From NCBI RefSeq assembly GCF_036320965.1, contig NC_092238.1, positions 22,986,903 through 23,050,902 of the forward strand: a stretch of 64,000 bases of DNA, written 5' to 3'. Below the pieces are notes generated by a model. The model saw only the letters and a list, made by a program, of their open reading frames with translations. It did no database searches and was not told the origin of the DNA. A program made the translations under genes and the position numbers. This document shows, in pieces, positions 45,489-57,294 of the stretch. This DNA is from Panulirus ornatus (lineage: Eukaryota > Arthropoda > Malacostraca > Decapoda > Palinuridae). Position 1 is the first letter of the stretch, and the number at the start of each line of letters is the position of its first letter.

Positions 45489-46582
45489 CAAGAGAAGGTT
45501 GGTCTGCAACAGGAGTGTGTGATGTCATGATGGCTGTTTAATTTGTTTCTGGATGAGGTGGTGGCAGAGGTAAATGCAGGAGTCTTAGAGAGAGGGGAGA
45601 GCATTCTGTCTGTAGGGAATGAGAGGGCCTGGGAGTGTGATATGGGAAAGTTAAAAGTAAATAAGAATAAAAGCAAGATGATTAGATTTAGCAAAGTTGA
45701 GGGACAAGTTAGTTGGAGTGTGGGTCTGAATGGAGAAAAATGAGAGGTGAAGTGTTTTAGATACTTGAGAGTGGACATGACAGTGAATGGAACCATACAA
45801 GTGGAAGTGAGACTTAAGGTGGGGAGGGGACAAAGGTCCTAGGAGCACTGAAGAAGGCATGGGAAGGGAGATTGTTATCTGAAAGGGCAAAAATGGATAT
45901 GTTTGAAGTTATAGTAACCCCTACAATATTATGTGGATACGATGCATGAACTAAAGATAAGGCTGTGCAGAGAGGGTTGGATGTGCTGAAAGGGAAATGT
46001 TTGAGGACAACATGTGGTGTGAGGTTGTTTGATCAAGTAAGTCATGAAAGGGCAAGAAAGAGATGAGGTAATAAAATCAATGTGACTGAAAGAGCTGAAG
46101 AGAGTGTACTGTATGAAGAGAACGAGTGAGGAAATATTGGCAAAGATGATATATGTGTCAGCTGTGGAGGAAACAAGGAGAACAGGGAAACTAAACTGGA
46201 GATGGAAGGATGAAGTGAAAAAGATCTTGAGATTGGGGCCTGAGCATACAACAAGGTGAAAGATGTGCATGGGATAGAGTGAACTGGAACCATGTGGTAT
46301 GCAGGAGTTGACATGCTCTCAATGGACTGAACCAGGGCATGTGAAGTGTCCAGGGAAATCCATGGAAAGGTCTGTGGGGCCTGGTTATGGATTGGGAGCT
46401 GTGGTTTCAGGGGCTTTGTTATAGATAGGGAGCTGTGGTTTTAGGGGCTTGGTTATGGATAGGGGGCTGTGGTTTCAATGTATTAAACATGACAGCTAGA
46501 GAATAGATATGAGCAGATGTGGCCTTTCTTTGTGTGATCCTGGTGCTACCTCGCTGACAGGGGAGACAGCAATCTGGTATTT
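45489..46582 (+). pseudogene. Ancient family A relative, 3' half
   Basis: Plus-strand, highly diverged: a VGLQQECVMS box at 45500, a lost FADD region, then NKNKSKMIRFSKVEGQ and degenerate C-terminal and 3' UTR sequence with a tail hairpin (CTACCTCGCTGACAGGGGA). The 3' UTR holds a three-fold tandem repeat of about 35 bases (GGGGCCTGGTTATGG type) at 46373-46478. It is head-to-head with the ancient minus-strand copy. Confidence 0.8.
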
Positions 46583-47040
46583 TCAAAATCTTTTCTAAAC
46601 AAACAACATTTGTAACAAAATATAGTGTGCTACTTTGTCTATATGCAAAAAATTCAAAACTAACTTTTTAAGTATTGATGATTTTTGGAGCAAATTATAA
46701 AACATAAAGGCAAGAGAAAGGATTAATATTGTCTCATCATTTTCTGTAATAACACTCAAGAGTTTACAAACAGCTTTAGCAAAATTCAGAAGAAAAATGT
46801 CAAGCAATGGTTCTTAAACTAAGGGTTGTAACCTAAATTTGGGTGGCAGGGATGATCAAATGGGTTGTGAGATGCTGAGGTGTTGAAATGGGTCATGAGA
46901 CCACTATTGTCATCAAAGCTGTGAAGTGTAAACAATTCAGTTGTAATTTTGCTACTAACCAGTACACACATGGTAATGCTCATGACATTGGCTGGTTTGT
47001 TATAAAACTTGTTTTAAATCTTTTGTGTATCTTGATACTA
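46583..47040. other. Unique sequence with possible hAT-type DNA repeat
   Basis: AT-rich. 46808-46960 begins GGTTCTTAAACTAAGGGTTG, followed by GGGTTGTGAGA and GGGTCATGAGA, reminiscent of ends of old hAT-derived repeats. No matching second terminus found. No exon recognised. Confidence 0.35.
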
Positions 47041-48778
47041 TCATTTACAAAGGGAAAGGGGATAGAGGTAAGTGTTCAAGCAACAGAGTCATAATTTGTT
47101 GAGTATTCCTGAGGAATGATATAGGAGGGCATTGACTGAGAGGGTGATGACATGTATAGAGCATCAGATTGGGGTAGAGCAGTGTGGTTTCAGAAGTGGT
47201 GAAGGATGTGTGGATCAGGTGTTTGCTTTGAAGAATGTATGTGAGAAATACTTAGTAAAACAGATGGATTTGTATGTAGCACTTATGGATCTGGAGAAAG
47301 CATATGATAGGGTTCATAAAGATGCTATGTGGAAGGTTTTATGAGTATATGGTGTGGGAGGTAAGTTGCTAAAAGCAGTGAAAAGTTTTTACCAAGGATG
47401 TATGGGATGTGTTCAAGGAGGAAGAAAGGAGAGTGATTGGTTCCCAGTGAATGTCGGTTTGCAGTAGGGGTGTGTTATGTCCCCATGGTGTTTAATTTGT
47501 TTATGGATGGGGTGGTTAGGGAGGTAAATGCAAGAGCTTTGGAGAGTGCGGCGAGTATGCAGTCTGTTGGGGATGAGAGAGACTGGGAAATGAGTCAGTT
47601 GTTGTTTGCCAATGATACAGCTCTGGTGTTTGATTCAAGTGAGAAACTGCAAAAGTTGGTGAATGAGTTTGGAAAAGTGTGTGTGAAAGGAGAAAGTAGA
47701 GATGTGAATAAGAGCAAGGTTATTAGGTACAGTAAGGATGAGGGACAATTAAATTGGAATGTAAGTTTGAATGGAGAAAAATTGAAGAAAGTGAAGTGTT
47801 TTAGATATCTGGGAGTAGACTTAGCAGTAAATGGAACCATGGAAGTGGAAGTGAGTCACAGGGTGGGGAAGGGGGCGAAGGTTCTGGAGGCGATGAAGAA
47901 TGTGCGGAAGGAGAGCACATTATCCCGGAGAGCAAAAATGGGTATGTTTGAAGGAATAGTAATTCCAATAATGTTATGTTATATGGTTCCAAGGCATGGG
48001 CTATAGATAGGGTTGTACAGAGGAGGGTGGATGTGTTGGAAATGAAATGTTGGAGGACAATATGTGGTGTGAAGTGGTTTGATCGAGTAAGTAATGAAAG
48101 GGTAAGAGAGGTGTGCGGTAATAAAAAGAATGCAGTTGAGAGAGCAGAAGAGGGTGCATTGAAATGGTTTGGACATATGGAGAGAATCAGTGAAGAAAGA
48201 TTGACAAAGAGGATATACATGTCAGAGGTGGAGGGAGCAAGGAGAAGCAGAAGACCAAATTGGAGATGTAAGGATGGAGTGAAAAAGATTTTGAGTGACT
48301 GGGGCCTGAACATACAGGAGGGTGAAAGGTGCGCAAGGAATAGAGTGATTTGGAATGATGTGGTATACCAGGGTCAACGTGCTGTCAGTGGACTGAACCA
48401 GGGCATGTGGAGTGTCTGGGGTAAACCATGGAAAGGTATGTGGGGCCTGGATGTGGATAGGGACCTGTGGTTTCAGTGCATTACACATGACAGCAAGAGA
48501 CTAAGTGTGAACAAATGTGGCACTACCTCATTGAAGAGGGTGGGGGATGCTATTTCCTGTGTGGTGGGGTAGTGAGAGGAATGGATGAAGGCAAGCAAGT
48601 ATGAATATGTACATGTGTATACATGTATATGTCTGTGTATGTATATGTTTATATGTATGTGTATGTATATATGCATGTATGGGCATTTATGTATAGTGTA
48701 AATGAGTGGATGGGCCACTCTTCATCTGTTTCCCGGAGCTGCCTCACTGATGCGGGAAACAGCGATCAAGTATAATAG
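47041..48778 (+). pseudogene. Family A LINE, intermediate age
   Basis: Plus-strand copy from the YKGKGD-like start to a long 3' UTR and worn tail. Open pieces: 47132-47344 (EQCGFRSGEGCVDQ, ALMDLEKAYDRV), 47437-48006 (LFANDTAL in place of FADD: Asp to Asn at the first catalytic Asp) and 47976-48572 (C-terminal). TAG at 47466 in the QGCVM box, TGA at 47342. Clearly dead. Confidence 0.87.
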
Positions 48779-48812
48779 ATTAATAATAAATCATATTCTT
48801 TTTCTTTTTCTT

Positions 48813-48934
48813 TTAAACTATTCGCCATTTCCCGCATTAGCGAGGTAGCGTTAAGAACAGAGGACTGGGCCTTTTTTGGAATATCCTCACCTGGCCCCCT
48901 CTGTGCCTTCTTTTGGAAAATTAAAAAAAAAACG
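48813..48934 (-). mobile_element. Family B short element, 3' half only
   Basis: Minus-strand tail hairpin, GGCCAGGTGAGG-type middle and the A/T-rich centre. The 5' UTR-like half is absent, so this copy is truncated exactly where the family A-derived part would begin. Confidence 0.75.
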
Positions 48935-48949
48935 AAATATATTATTATT

Positions 48950-51531
48950 TATTTTATTATACTTTGTCGCTGTCTCCCGCGTCTGCGAGGTAGCGCAAGG
49001 AAACAGACGAAAGAAATGGCCCCCCCCATACACATGTATATACATACGTCCACACACGCAAATATACATACCTACACAGCTTTCCATGGTTTACCCCAGA
49101 CGCTTCACATGCCTTGATTCAATCCACTGACAGCACGTCAACCCCTGTATACCACATCGCTCCAATTCACTCTATTCCTTGCCCTCCTTTCACCCTCCTG
49201 CATGTTCAGGCCCCGATCACACAAAATCTTTTTCACTCCATCTTTCCACCTCCAATTTGGTCTCCCTCTTCTCCTCGTTCCCTCCACCTCCGACACATAT
49301 ATCCTCTTGGTCAATCTTTCCTCACTCATTCTCTCCATGTGCCCAAACCACTTCAAAACACCCTTTTCTGCTCTCTCAACCACGCTCTTTTTATTTCCAC
49401 ACATCTCTCTTACCCTTACGTTACTCACTCGATCACACCACCTCACACCACACATTGTCCTCAAACATCTCATTTCCAGCACATCCATCCTCCTGCGCAC
49501 AACTCTATCCATAGCCCACGCCTCGCAACCATACAACATTGTTGGAACCACTATTCCTTCAAACATACCCATTTTTGCTTTCTGAGATAATGTTCTCGAC
49601 TTCCACACATTCTTCAAGGCCCCCAGAATTTTCGCCCCCTCCCCCACCCTATGATCCACTTCCGCTTCCATGGTTCCATCCGCTGCCAGATCCACTCCCA
49701 GATATCTAAAACACTTCACTTCCTCCAGTTTTTCTCCATTCAAACTCACCTCCCAACTGACTTGGCCCTCAACCCTACTGTACCTAATAACCTTGCTCTT
49801 ATTCACATTTACTCTTAACTTTCTTCTTCCACACACTTTACCAAACTCAGTCACCAGCTTCTGCAGTTTCTCACATGAATATAATACAGTCACCCCCTTT
49901 TTTAATAAATTCCACTGCAATACCATCCAAACCTGCTGCCTTGCCGGCTTTCATCTTCCTCAAAGCTTTTACTACCTCTTCTCTGTTTACCAAATCATTT
50001 TCCCTAACCCTCTCACTTTGCACACCACCTCGACCAAAACACCCTATATCTGCCACTCTATCATCAAACACATTCAACAAACCTTCAAAATACTCACTCC
50101 ATCTCCTTCTCGCATCACCACTACTTGTTATCACCTCCCCATTTGCGCCCTTCACTGAAGTTCCCATTTGCTCCCTTGTCTTACGCACTTTATTTACCTC
50201 CTTCCAGAACATCTTTTTATTCTCCCTAAAATTTAATGATACTCTCTCACCCCAACTCTCATTTGCCCTCTTTTTCACCTCTTGCACCTTTCTCTTGACC
50301 TCCTGTCTCTTTCTTTTATACATCTCCCACTCAATTGCATTTTTTCCCTGCAAAAATCGTCCAAATGCCTCTCTCTTCTCTTTCACTAATAATCTGACTT
50401 CTTCATCCCACCACTCACTACCCTTTCTAATCAACCCACCTCCCACCCTTCTCATGCCACAAGCATCTTTTGTGCAATCCATCACTGATTCCCTAAATAC
50501 ATCCCATTCCTCCCCCACTCCCCTTACTTCCATTGTTCTCACCTTTTTCCATTCTGTACTCAGTCTCTCCTGGTACTTCCTCACACAAGTCTCCTTCCCA
50601 AGCTCACTTACTCTCACCACCCTCTTCACCCCAACATTCACTCTTCTTTTCTGAAAACCCATACAAATCTTCACCTTAGCCTCCACAAGACAATGATCAG
50701 ACATCCCTCCAGTTGCACCTCTCAGCACATTAACATCCAAAAGTCTCTCTTTCGCGCGCCTGTCAATTAACACGTAATCCAATAACGCTCTCTGGCCATC
50801 TCTCCTACTTACATTCGTATACTTATGTATATCTCGCTTTTTAAACCAGGTATTCCCAATCACCAGTCCTTTTTCAGCACATAAATCTACAAGTTCTTCA
50901 CCATTTCCATTTACAACACTGAACACCCCATGTATACCAATTATTCCCTCAACTGCCACATTACTCACCTTTGCATTCAAATCACCCATCACTATAACCC
51001 GGTCTCGTGCATCAAAACCACTAACACACTCATTCAGCTGCTCCCAAAACACTTGCCTCTCATGATCTTTCTTCTCATGCCCAGGTGCATATGCACCAAT
51101 AATCACCCATCTCTCTCCATCAATTTTCAGTTTTACCCATATCAATCGAGAATTTACTTTCTTACATTCTATCACATACTCCCACAACTCCTGTTTCAGG
51201 AGTACTGCTACTCCTTCCCTTGCTCTTGTCCTCTCAAAACCCCTGACTTTACTCCCCAGACATTCCCAAACCACTCTTCCCCTTTACCCTTGAGCTTCGT
51301 TTCACTCAGAGCCAAAACATCCAGGTTCCTTTCCTCAAACATACTACCTATCTCTCCTTTTTTCACATCTTGGTTACATCCACACACATTTAGACACCCC
51401 AGTCTGAGCCTTCGAGGAGGATGAGCACTCCCCGCGTGACTCCTTCTTCTGTTTCCCATTTTAGAAAGTTAAAAAATACGAGGGGAGGATTTCTGGCCCC
51501 CCGCTCCCGTCCCCTCTAGTCGCCTTCTACG
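48950..51531 (-). mobile_element. Family A element lacking the RT catalytic core
   Basis: Minus-strand element with A-tail, short 3' UTR, C-terminal region, then a junction at 49880/49881 that jumps from CEKLQ back to KKGGDCI. This removes about 780 bases holding YRGISLLS, the A-box, QGCVMSP and FADD. Linker, EN and 5' UTR follow, to 51531, where the 5' end is cut about 45 bases short. Apart from the deletion it is one of the cleanest long copies, so it resembles a non-autonomous EN-plus-C-terminal derivative. Confidence 0.88.
49871..51274 (-). pseudogene. Family A endonuclease-linker frame, RT core deleted
   Basis: 467 open codons: EN from the VLLKQELWEYV region through IGAYAPG, VMGDLNAKVS, DYVLIDRR and MSDHCLVEA (SDH present), the basic linker, and the first RT block GLDGIAVEFIKKGGDCI, then the deletion. 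The N-terminal EN part with LNVCG and LSETK is in another frame at 51208-51459, shifted near 51275 and 51240. The C-terminal region continues in the frame 49138-49926. Not a functional RT. Confidence 0.8.
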
Positions 51532-52977
51532 ACTATTGATTGAGAGGGTGAAGGCATGTACAGAGCATCAGATTGGGGAAGAGCAGTGTGGTTTCAGAAG
51601 TGGTAGAGGATGTGTGGATCAGGTGTTTGCTTTGAAGAATGTATGTGAGAAATACTTAGAAAAGCAAATGGATTTGTATGTAGCATTTATGGATCTGGAG
51701 AAGGCATATGATAGAGTTGATAGAGATGCTCTGTGGAAGGTATTAAGAATATATGGTGTGGGAGGCAAGTTGTTAGAAGCAGTGAAAAGTTTTTATCGAG
51801 GATGTAAGGCATGTGTACATGTAGGAAGAGAGGAAAGTGATTGGTTCTCAGTGAATGTAGGTTTGCGCCAGGGGTGTGTGATGTCTCCATGGTTGTTTAA
51901 TTTGTTTATGGATGGGGCTGTTAGGGAAGTGAATGCAAGAGTTTTGGAAAGAGGGGTAAGTATGAAGTCTGTTGGGGATGAGAGAGCTTGGGAAGTGAGT
52001 CAGTTGTTGTTCGCTGATGATACAGCACTGGTGGCTGATTCATGTGAGAAACTGCAGAAGCTGGTGACTGAGTTTGGTAAAGTGTGTGAAAGAAGAAAGT
52101 TAAGAGTAAATGTGAATAAGAGCAAGGTAATTAGGTACAGTAGGTTTGAGGGTCAAGTCAACTGGGAGGTAAGTTTGAATGGAGAAAAACTGGAGGAAGT
52201 AAAGTGTTTTAGATATCTGGGAGTGGATCTGGCAGCAGATGGAACCATGGAAGCGGAAGTGGATCATAGGGTGGGGGAGGGGGCGAAAATCCTGGGACCC
52301 TTGAAGAATGTGTGGAAGTCGAGAACATTATCTCGGAAAGCAAAAATGGCTATGTTTGAAGGAATAGTGGTTCCAACAATGTTGTATGGTTGCGAGGCGT
52401 GGGCTATGGATAAAGTTGTGCGCAGGAGGATGGATGTGCTGGAAATGAGATGTCTGAGGACAATGTGTGGTGTGAGGTGGTTTGATCGAGTAAGTAATGT
52501 AAGGGTAAGAGAGATGTGTGGAAAGAAAAAGAGCGTGGTTGAGAGAGCAGAAGAGGGTGTTTTGAAATGGTTTGGGCACATGGAGAGAATGAGTGAGGAA
52601 AGATTGACCAAGAGGATATATGTGTCGGAGGTGGAGGGAACGAGGAGAAGTGGGAGACCAAATTGGAGGTGGAAAGATGGAGTGAAAAAGATTTTGTGTG
52701 ATCGGGGCCTGAACATGCAGGAGGGTGAAAGGAGGGCAAAGAATAGAGTGAATTGGATCGATGTGGTATACCGGGGTTGACGTGCTGTCAGTGGATTGAA
52801 TCAGGGCATGTGAAGCGTCTGGGGTGGGCCATGGAAAGCTGTGTAGGTATGTATATTTGCGTGTGTGGACGTATGTATATACATGTGTATGGGGGTGGGT
52901 TGGGCCATTTCTTTCGTCTGTTTCCCTGCGCTACCTCGCAAACGCGGGAGACAGCGACAAAGCAAGAAAAAAAAAAA
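51532..52977 (+). mobile_element. Family A LINE, RT core to 3' end, young
   Basis: Plus-strand copy beginning at LIERVKACTEHQ, head-to-head with the truncated 5' end of the previous element. Uninterrupted coding to the stop, short 3' UTR with the GGTGGGCC variant also seen at 13303, tail hairpin and A-tail. Confidence 0.92.
51536..52780 (+). pseudogene. Family A reverse transcriptase core, 414 open codons
   Basis: No stop or frameshift from IERVKACTEHQ to the native end. Catalytic residues present: D53 in AFMDLEKAYDRV, LRQGCVMSP box, D161/D162 in FADD. NKSKVIRY, FRYLGVDL and the C-terminal MLYGCEAWAMDK and WFGHMERM blocks follow. It lacks EN and the first RT blocks (GLDGIAVEF, YRGISLLS), so it is a truncated remnant, but the preserved frame implies recent insertion. 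The ATG at 51536 is fortuitous. Confidence 0.84.
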
Positions 52978-53649
52978 TATACATAAATGCCCATACATGC
53001 ACATACATAAACATATACATATATACACATGTACATATTCATAGTAGTTGCCTTGATCGATTTCCGTCACCATTACACCACACATAAAATTACATACCCC
53101 ATCCCTCTTCCAGTGAGGCAGTGCCAGGAAAAGATAAAAAAGGCCACATTCTCCCACACTCAGTCTTTAGTTGTCATGTGTAATACATTGAAACCACGGC
53201 TCCCTTTTCACATCCACACCCCACAGACTTTTCCACAGTTTACCCCAAACGCTCCACATGCCCTGGTTCAATCCACTGACAGCACATCAACCTCGGTTAA
53301 CCACATTGTTCCAATTCGCTCTATTCCTTGCATGCCTCTCACCCTCCAGTATGTTCAGGCCCCAATTGCTCAAAATCTTTTTCACTCCATCCTCCCACCT
53401 CCAATTTGGCCTTCTGCTTCTCCTTGTTCCCTCCACCTCTGACAAATATATCCTCTTTGTCAATCTTTCCTCTCTCATTCTCTCCGTGTCTCCACACCAT
53501 TTTAATACACCCTCTTCAGCTCTCTCAACCACACTCTTCTTATTACCAAACATCTCTCTTACCTTTTCATTACTTACTCAAACAAACCACCTCACACCAC
53601 ATGTTGTCCTCAAACATTTCATTTCCAACACATTCACCCTCCTCTGTTA
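52978..53649 (-). pseudogene. Family A C-terminal end, long 3' UTR, old
   Basis: Minus-strand remnant missing the tail hairpin: it starts inside the long 3' UTR and reaches back to the RVNVLEMKCLR region. Open piece 53287-53553 (FGNKKSVVERAEEGVLKW). It lies tail-on to the copy ending at 52977. Confidence 0.84.
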
Positions 53650-53684
53650 CTATTATTATTATTAATCATTATCATCATTAATAA
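53650..53684. repeat. (ATT)n microsatellite
   Basis: ATT/ATC units joining the internal ends of two family A pieces in opposite directions. Confidence 0.9.
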
Positions 53685-54440
53685 AAAGAGTGTTGTTGAG
53701 AGCAGATGGGGGTGTTTTGAAATGGTTTGGTCACATGGAGAGAATGAGTGAGGAAAGATTGACCAAGAGGATATATATGTCAGAGGTGGAGGGAACGAGG
53801 AGAAGTGGGAGACCAAATTGGAGGTGGAAAGATGGAGTGAAAAAGATTTTGAGTGATTGAGGCCTGAACATGCAGGAGGGTGAAAGGCGTGCAAGGAATA
53901 GAGTGAATTGGAACAATGTGGTATACCGGGGTCGACGTGCTGTCAATTGATTGAACCAGGGCATGTGAATCGTTGGGGGAAACCATGGAAAGTTCTGTGG
54001 GGCCAGGATGTGGAAAGGGAGCTTGGGGTTTTTGGGGGTTTGATTAAAATAAAAAGAGATGTGGTGGAAAAATTTGGGGGTTTTTGAGCTTTTCCTAAAA
54101 ATTCCTGGCCCCATATGAAAGGGGAGGGGTTTAAAAAAATTTCATGTGGGCTGGGGAACGGGAAAAATAAGGGAAAAAGTAAAAAGTTTTTTTCCCCAAA
54201 GGGGGTAAAATAAGGGTTTTAAGGGTTGTTGGTGGGGTATATATCGTAATTAGCCGGGTTGGAATTTTGGGGGGTATTAATTGGGGGCCTGTGGGACTTT
54301 TTGGGTGTTTTAAAAAATTGAAAATGGGGGTGGGCGGGTTTTTCTTCTCTTTTTCCCTGGCAAAAACCACCGAATGCAAAACCCGGGAAAAAAGTTTTAA
54401 TAAAAAAATTCAAAAATTAATTTCCTTTTAAAATTTTTAT
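53685..54440 (+). pseudogene. Family A C-terminal end, 3' UTR corrupted
   Basis: Clear coding similarity from KKSVVESR to the VYRG end up to about 54005 (TGA at 53858). After that the expected long 3' UTR is recognisable only as a homopolymer-rich, distorted version with stretched G, T and A runs. Confidence 0.75.
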
Positions 54441-55808
54441 TTTTTAAATTTTAATACGTTTGGCTCCCTTTTTTCCGGGGAAGTGCCAAAGAAAAGGTGA
54501 AGGGCCCCAAACCCACCTAATTTTTACAACAGGTATTCTTTAAAGGGGCAACGGGGTTAATTTTTCATACCTTTTTTTCTCCAACTTCCATTTTTAATTT
54601 TTAACACAAGACCAGGCAATTCAATTATTTAAATTCTTTTCCCCCTTTTTAAATTCGGGTTTGGCCCCCGGGGGCCCCAAATAAATTTTAAAACCCCCTT
54701 TCCCCCGTTTCCCAAAGGAGCGAAAGGGAAAAACAAAAAAGGCCCCAAAACCCACCCCCTCACTGTTTTATAATACTCCACCCCTTTACATTCACCCAAA
54801 AACTTTCCATGGTTTCCCCCAGACCTTCACATGCCTGGTTCAATCCACTGACAGCATGTCGAACCCCAGTATACCACATCGCTCCAATTCACTCTATTCC
54901 TTGCCCTCCTTTCACCCTCCTGCATGTTCAGGTCCCTGATCACTCAAAATCTTTTTCACTCCATCTTTCCACCTCCAATTTGGTCTCCCTCTTCTCCTCG
55001 TTCCCTCCACCTCCTACACATATATCCTCTTGGTCAATCTTTCCTCACTCATTCTCTCCCTGTGCCCAAACCATTTCAAAACACCCTCTTCTGCTCTCTC
55101 AACCACGCTCTTTTTATTTCCACACATCTCTCTTACCCTTTCATTACTTACTCGATCAAACCACCTCACACCATATATTGTTCTCAAACATCTCATTTCC
55201 AACATATCCACCCTCCTCCGCACAACTCTTTCTATCGCCCACTCCTCACAACCATATAACATTGTTGGAACCACTATTCCTTCAGACATACCCATTTTTG
55301 CTTTCCGAGATAACAGTTCTCGACTTCCACACATTCTTCAAGGCTCCCAGAATTTTCGCCCCCTCCCCCACCCTATGATCCACTTCTGCTTCCATGGTTC
55401 CATCCGCTGCCAGATCCACTCCCAGATATCTAAAACACTTCACTTCCTCCAGTTTTTCTCCATTCAAACTCACCTCCCAATTGACTTGACCCTCAACCCT
55501 ACTGTACCTAATAACCTTGCTCTTATACACATTTACTCTTAACTTTCTTCTTTCACACACTTTACCAAACTCAGTCACCAGCTTCTGCAGTTTCTCACAT
55601 GAATCAGCCACCAGCGCTGTATCATCAGCAAACAACAACTGACTCACTTCCCAAGCTCTCTCATCCCCAACAGACTTCATACTTGCCCCTCTTTCCAAAA
55701 CTCTTGCATTCACCTCCCTAACAACCCCATCCATAAACAAATTAAACAACCATGGAGACATCACACACCCCTGCCGCAAACCTACATTCACTGAGAACCA
55801 ATCACTTA
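54441..55808 (-). pseudogene. Family A LINE 3' half, 3' UTR corrupted
   Basis: Minus-strand copy. 54441-54795 is a distorted 3' UTR; 54795-55808 is clean C-terminal and RT sequence back to SDWFSVNVGLRQGC. Frame breaks near 55312 (GAACAGTTCTC insertion) and at the stop in 55014's frame. 5' truncated at 55808 into unique sequence. Confidence 0.82.
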
Positions 55809-57294
55809 TATCATTATCATTGTAATATAAATATCTGTGTGTTGGTCTAGTAGAGCAAGAGAAGCAGGCATGGGTAACACATATGATACACAAAGGAACA
55901 ATGGTGGTGGTGAATATGAAAATGTTTAGAAATAAACAAAATGCACATTGAAAATAAGGAGTGGGTATGGCTTGTACATATGGGGTAGCTCCTACCTCAG
56001 CTTGAGATAACATGGAAGGGCATGGAGGTCCTATATTTTATAACACAATACTCTGATTATTTCCCTGGTCACAGTGCTGAAGGCGAATAACATATGCAAA
56101 AATATTACAAAACACACTCTGAATGATACACTGTGCACTTTATACATGTGACCTTGCCACCAAAACATGCACTGAAATATTCAAACCGCTATCAATTATT
56201 ACCACAGACCTCTATCACTACAGGATTACATCCATGATAATTAGGTGTAGGTGTTATGTTATTTGCTCAATATGAAGTGAGGAAAAAGCCAAGTGTGAGG
56301 GAAGTGAAGTCCTATGCTTGCCTTTCTCCTCCTTACCCCCACTGAAATCAATCTCTTAGTCACTTATTTCTTCACATTTTGCTTGTTATTATTCTCCATT
56401 CTCCTCACAGCCAGTAAGTATGATAAAGTTCATCACTTACATCAATATCGATCTCTGTATTTTCCACAAGGTTACTATACACAAAGCCTGAGAGGCTGAA
56501 TGACATGCTTCTACAATAGAAATTGTACGGGTAATGAGAAAAATTTTTCTGCACCTACCTAGCAAAAAAAAAAGACTACTGGTACTAAAAGTACTATAAG
56601 GCAGCAGGACATCTTACGAGCAGTGGGAAAAGTTAGAGCATCATTTAACAATGAAGTGTTCCATATACAGTATATGACAATGGCCATCATATTATATAAT
56701 ACATTTTGCATATCTATCAAGCTAATTTCTATTAGCTGTAGTATTATTTTATAAGGAGGGAATTAATGAAGAAAAATGAAACACCACAATTCAGGACATT
56801 ATGTTATGCTGTTGTACCCTATAGTAAAGTATGGCAAAAAGTATATGAAGACAATCAAAATGAGAAGTGCAAAATAAAATCATAAAAAACATCCAAAGAA
56901 ATGGTTGAAAAATTACGATAATCATACATAAGAAACAAAAGAATATTGATTCTAAAGAAAAATTTATTGGCTACACACAAAATAAACACCCTGAATTTAG
57001 TGATAAGGATATCTGAAAGACAAGGTAACTTCCTACTTGACTTATTCTTTGCAGGACGTGGTCGAAGTGGACAGGGATTAGTGTGGTCTGCTGACAACTG
57101 GACTGCCATGAGCTTCCTCCACTGATCCCTTGTCATGATTACATCTCCTTCTTTAGACGAATAATAGTTACGGTCACCTAGTTGAAGTGTGCAAGGTTCA
57201 AACACATTTAACATTTTCACCCTGAAAAAGATATGGAATACATACAGTATATGACGCTAACATTCTACTGACCTATCGACCATCTTGCATATAT
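55809..57294. other. Unique intronic island containing an exon
   Basis: About 1.5 kb without family A similarity. It holds the exon at 57037-57221. The rest is AT-rich; CTCCTCACAG near 56405-56411 looks like an acceptor, but GTAAGT follows within a few bases, so no exon is called there. Confidence 0.55.
57037..57221 (-). CDS. UBE2O: UBE2O-like gene, internal exon (second half of SH3-like region)
   Basis: Seen: acceptor CTTTTTCAG, then 185 nt open in one frame (1 + 61 codons + 1). The first G completes the AG left by the exon at 59567, so the join reads DLK-R-VKMLNVFEPC. The segment continues with LQLGDRNYY, then TRDQWRKLM and a basic end near PRPAKNKS. From memory, human UBE2O has NLGRVKRLGCFDHAQRQLGE at this place; the pattern of RVK, F and QLG-R matches. 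The 3' end was chosen at a weak GTAGGA donor because it gives the phase the next exon needs. The frame stays open for about 60 more codons into a hydrophobic stretch, so the real donor could lie further on. The upstream intron is 2.3 kb. Confidence 0.58.

Noticed and set aside
53185..53250. Host promoter or CpG island near the LINE 5' ends
   Set aside because: GC-rich patches are retroelement 5' UTR or UTR remnants; no independent promoter signal could be supported.
56855..57036. C-terminal hydrophobic extension of the 57037-57221 exon frame
   Set aside because: It lies beyond a phase-compatible donor, is Phe/Leu-rich like AT-rich intron, and does not match the family.
57095..57135. TRDQWRKLM as the end of a PC4/SUB1-type DNA-binding domain
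   Set aside because: Only a superficial resemblance to the QW-x-x-L motif; the flanking sequence fits the UBE2O SH3-like region better.
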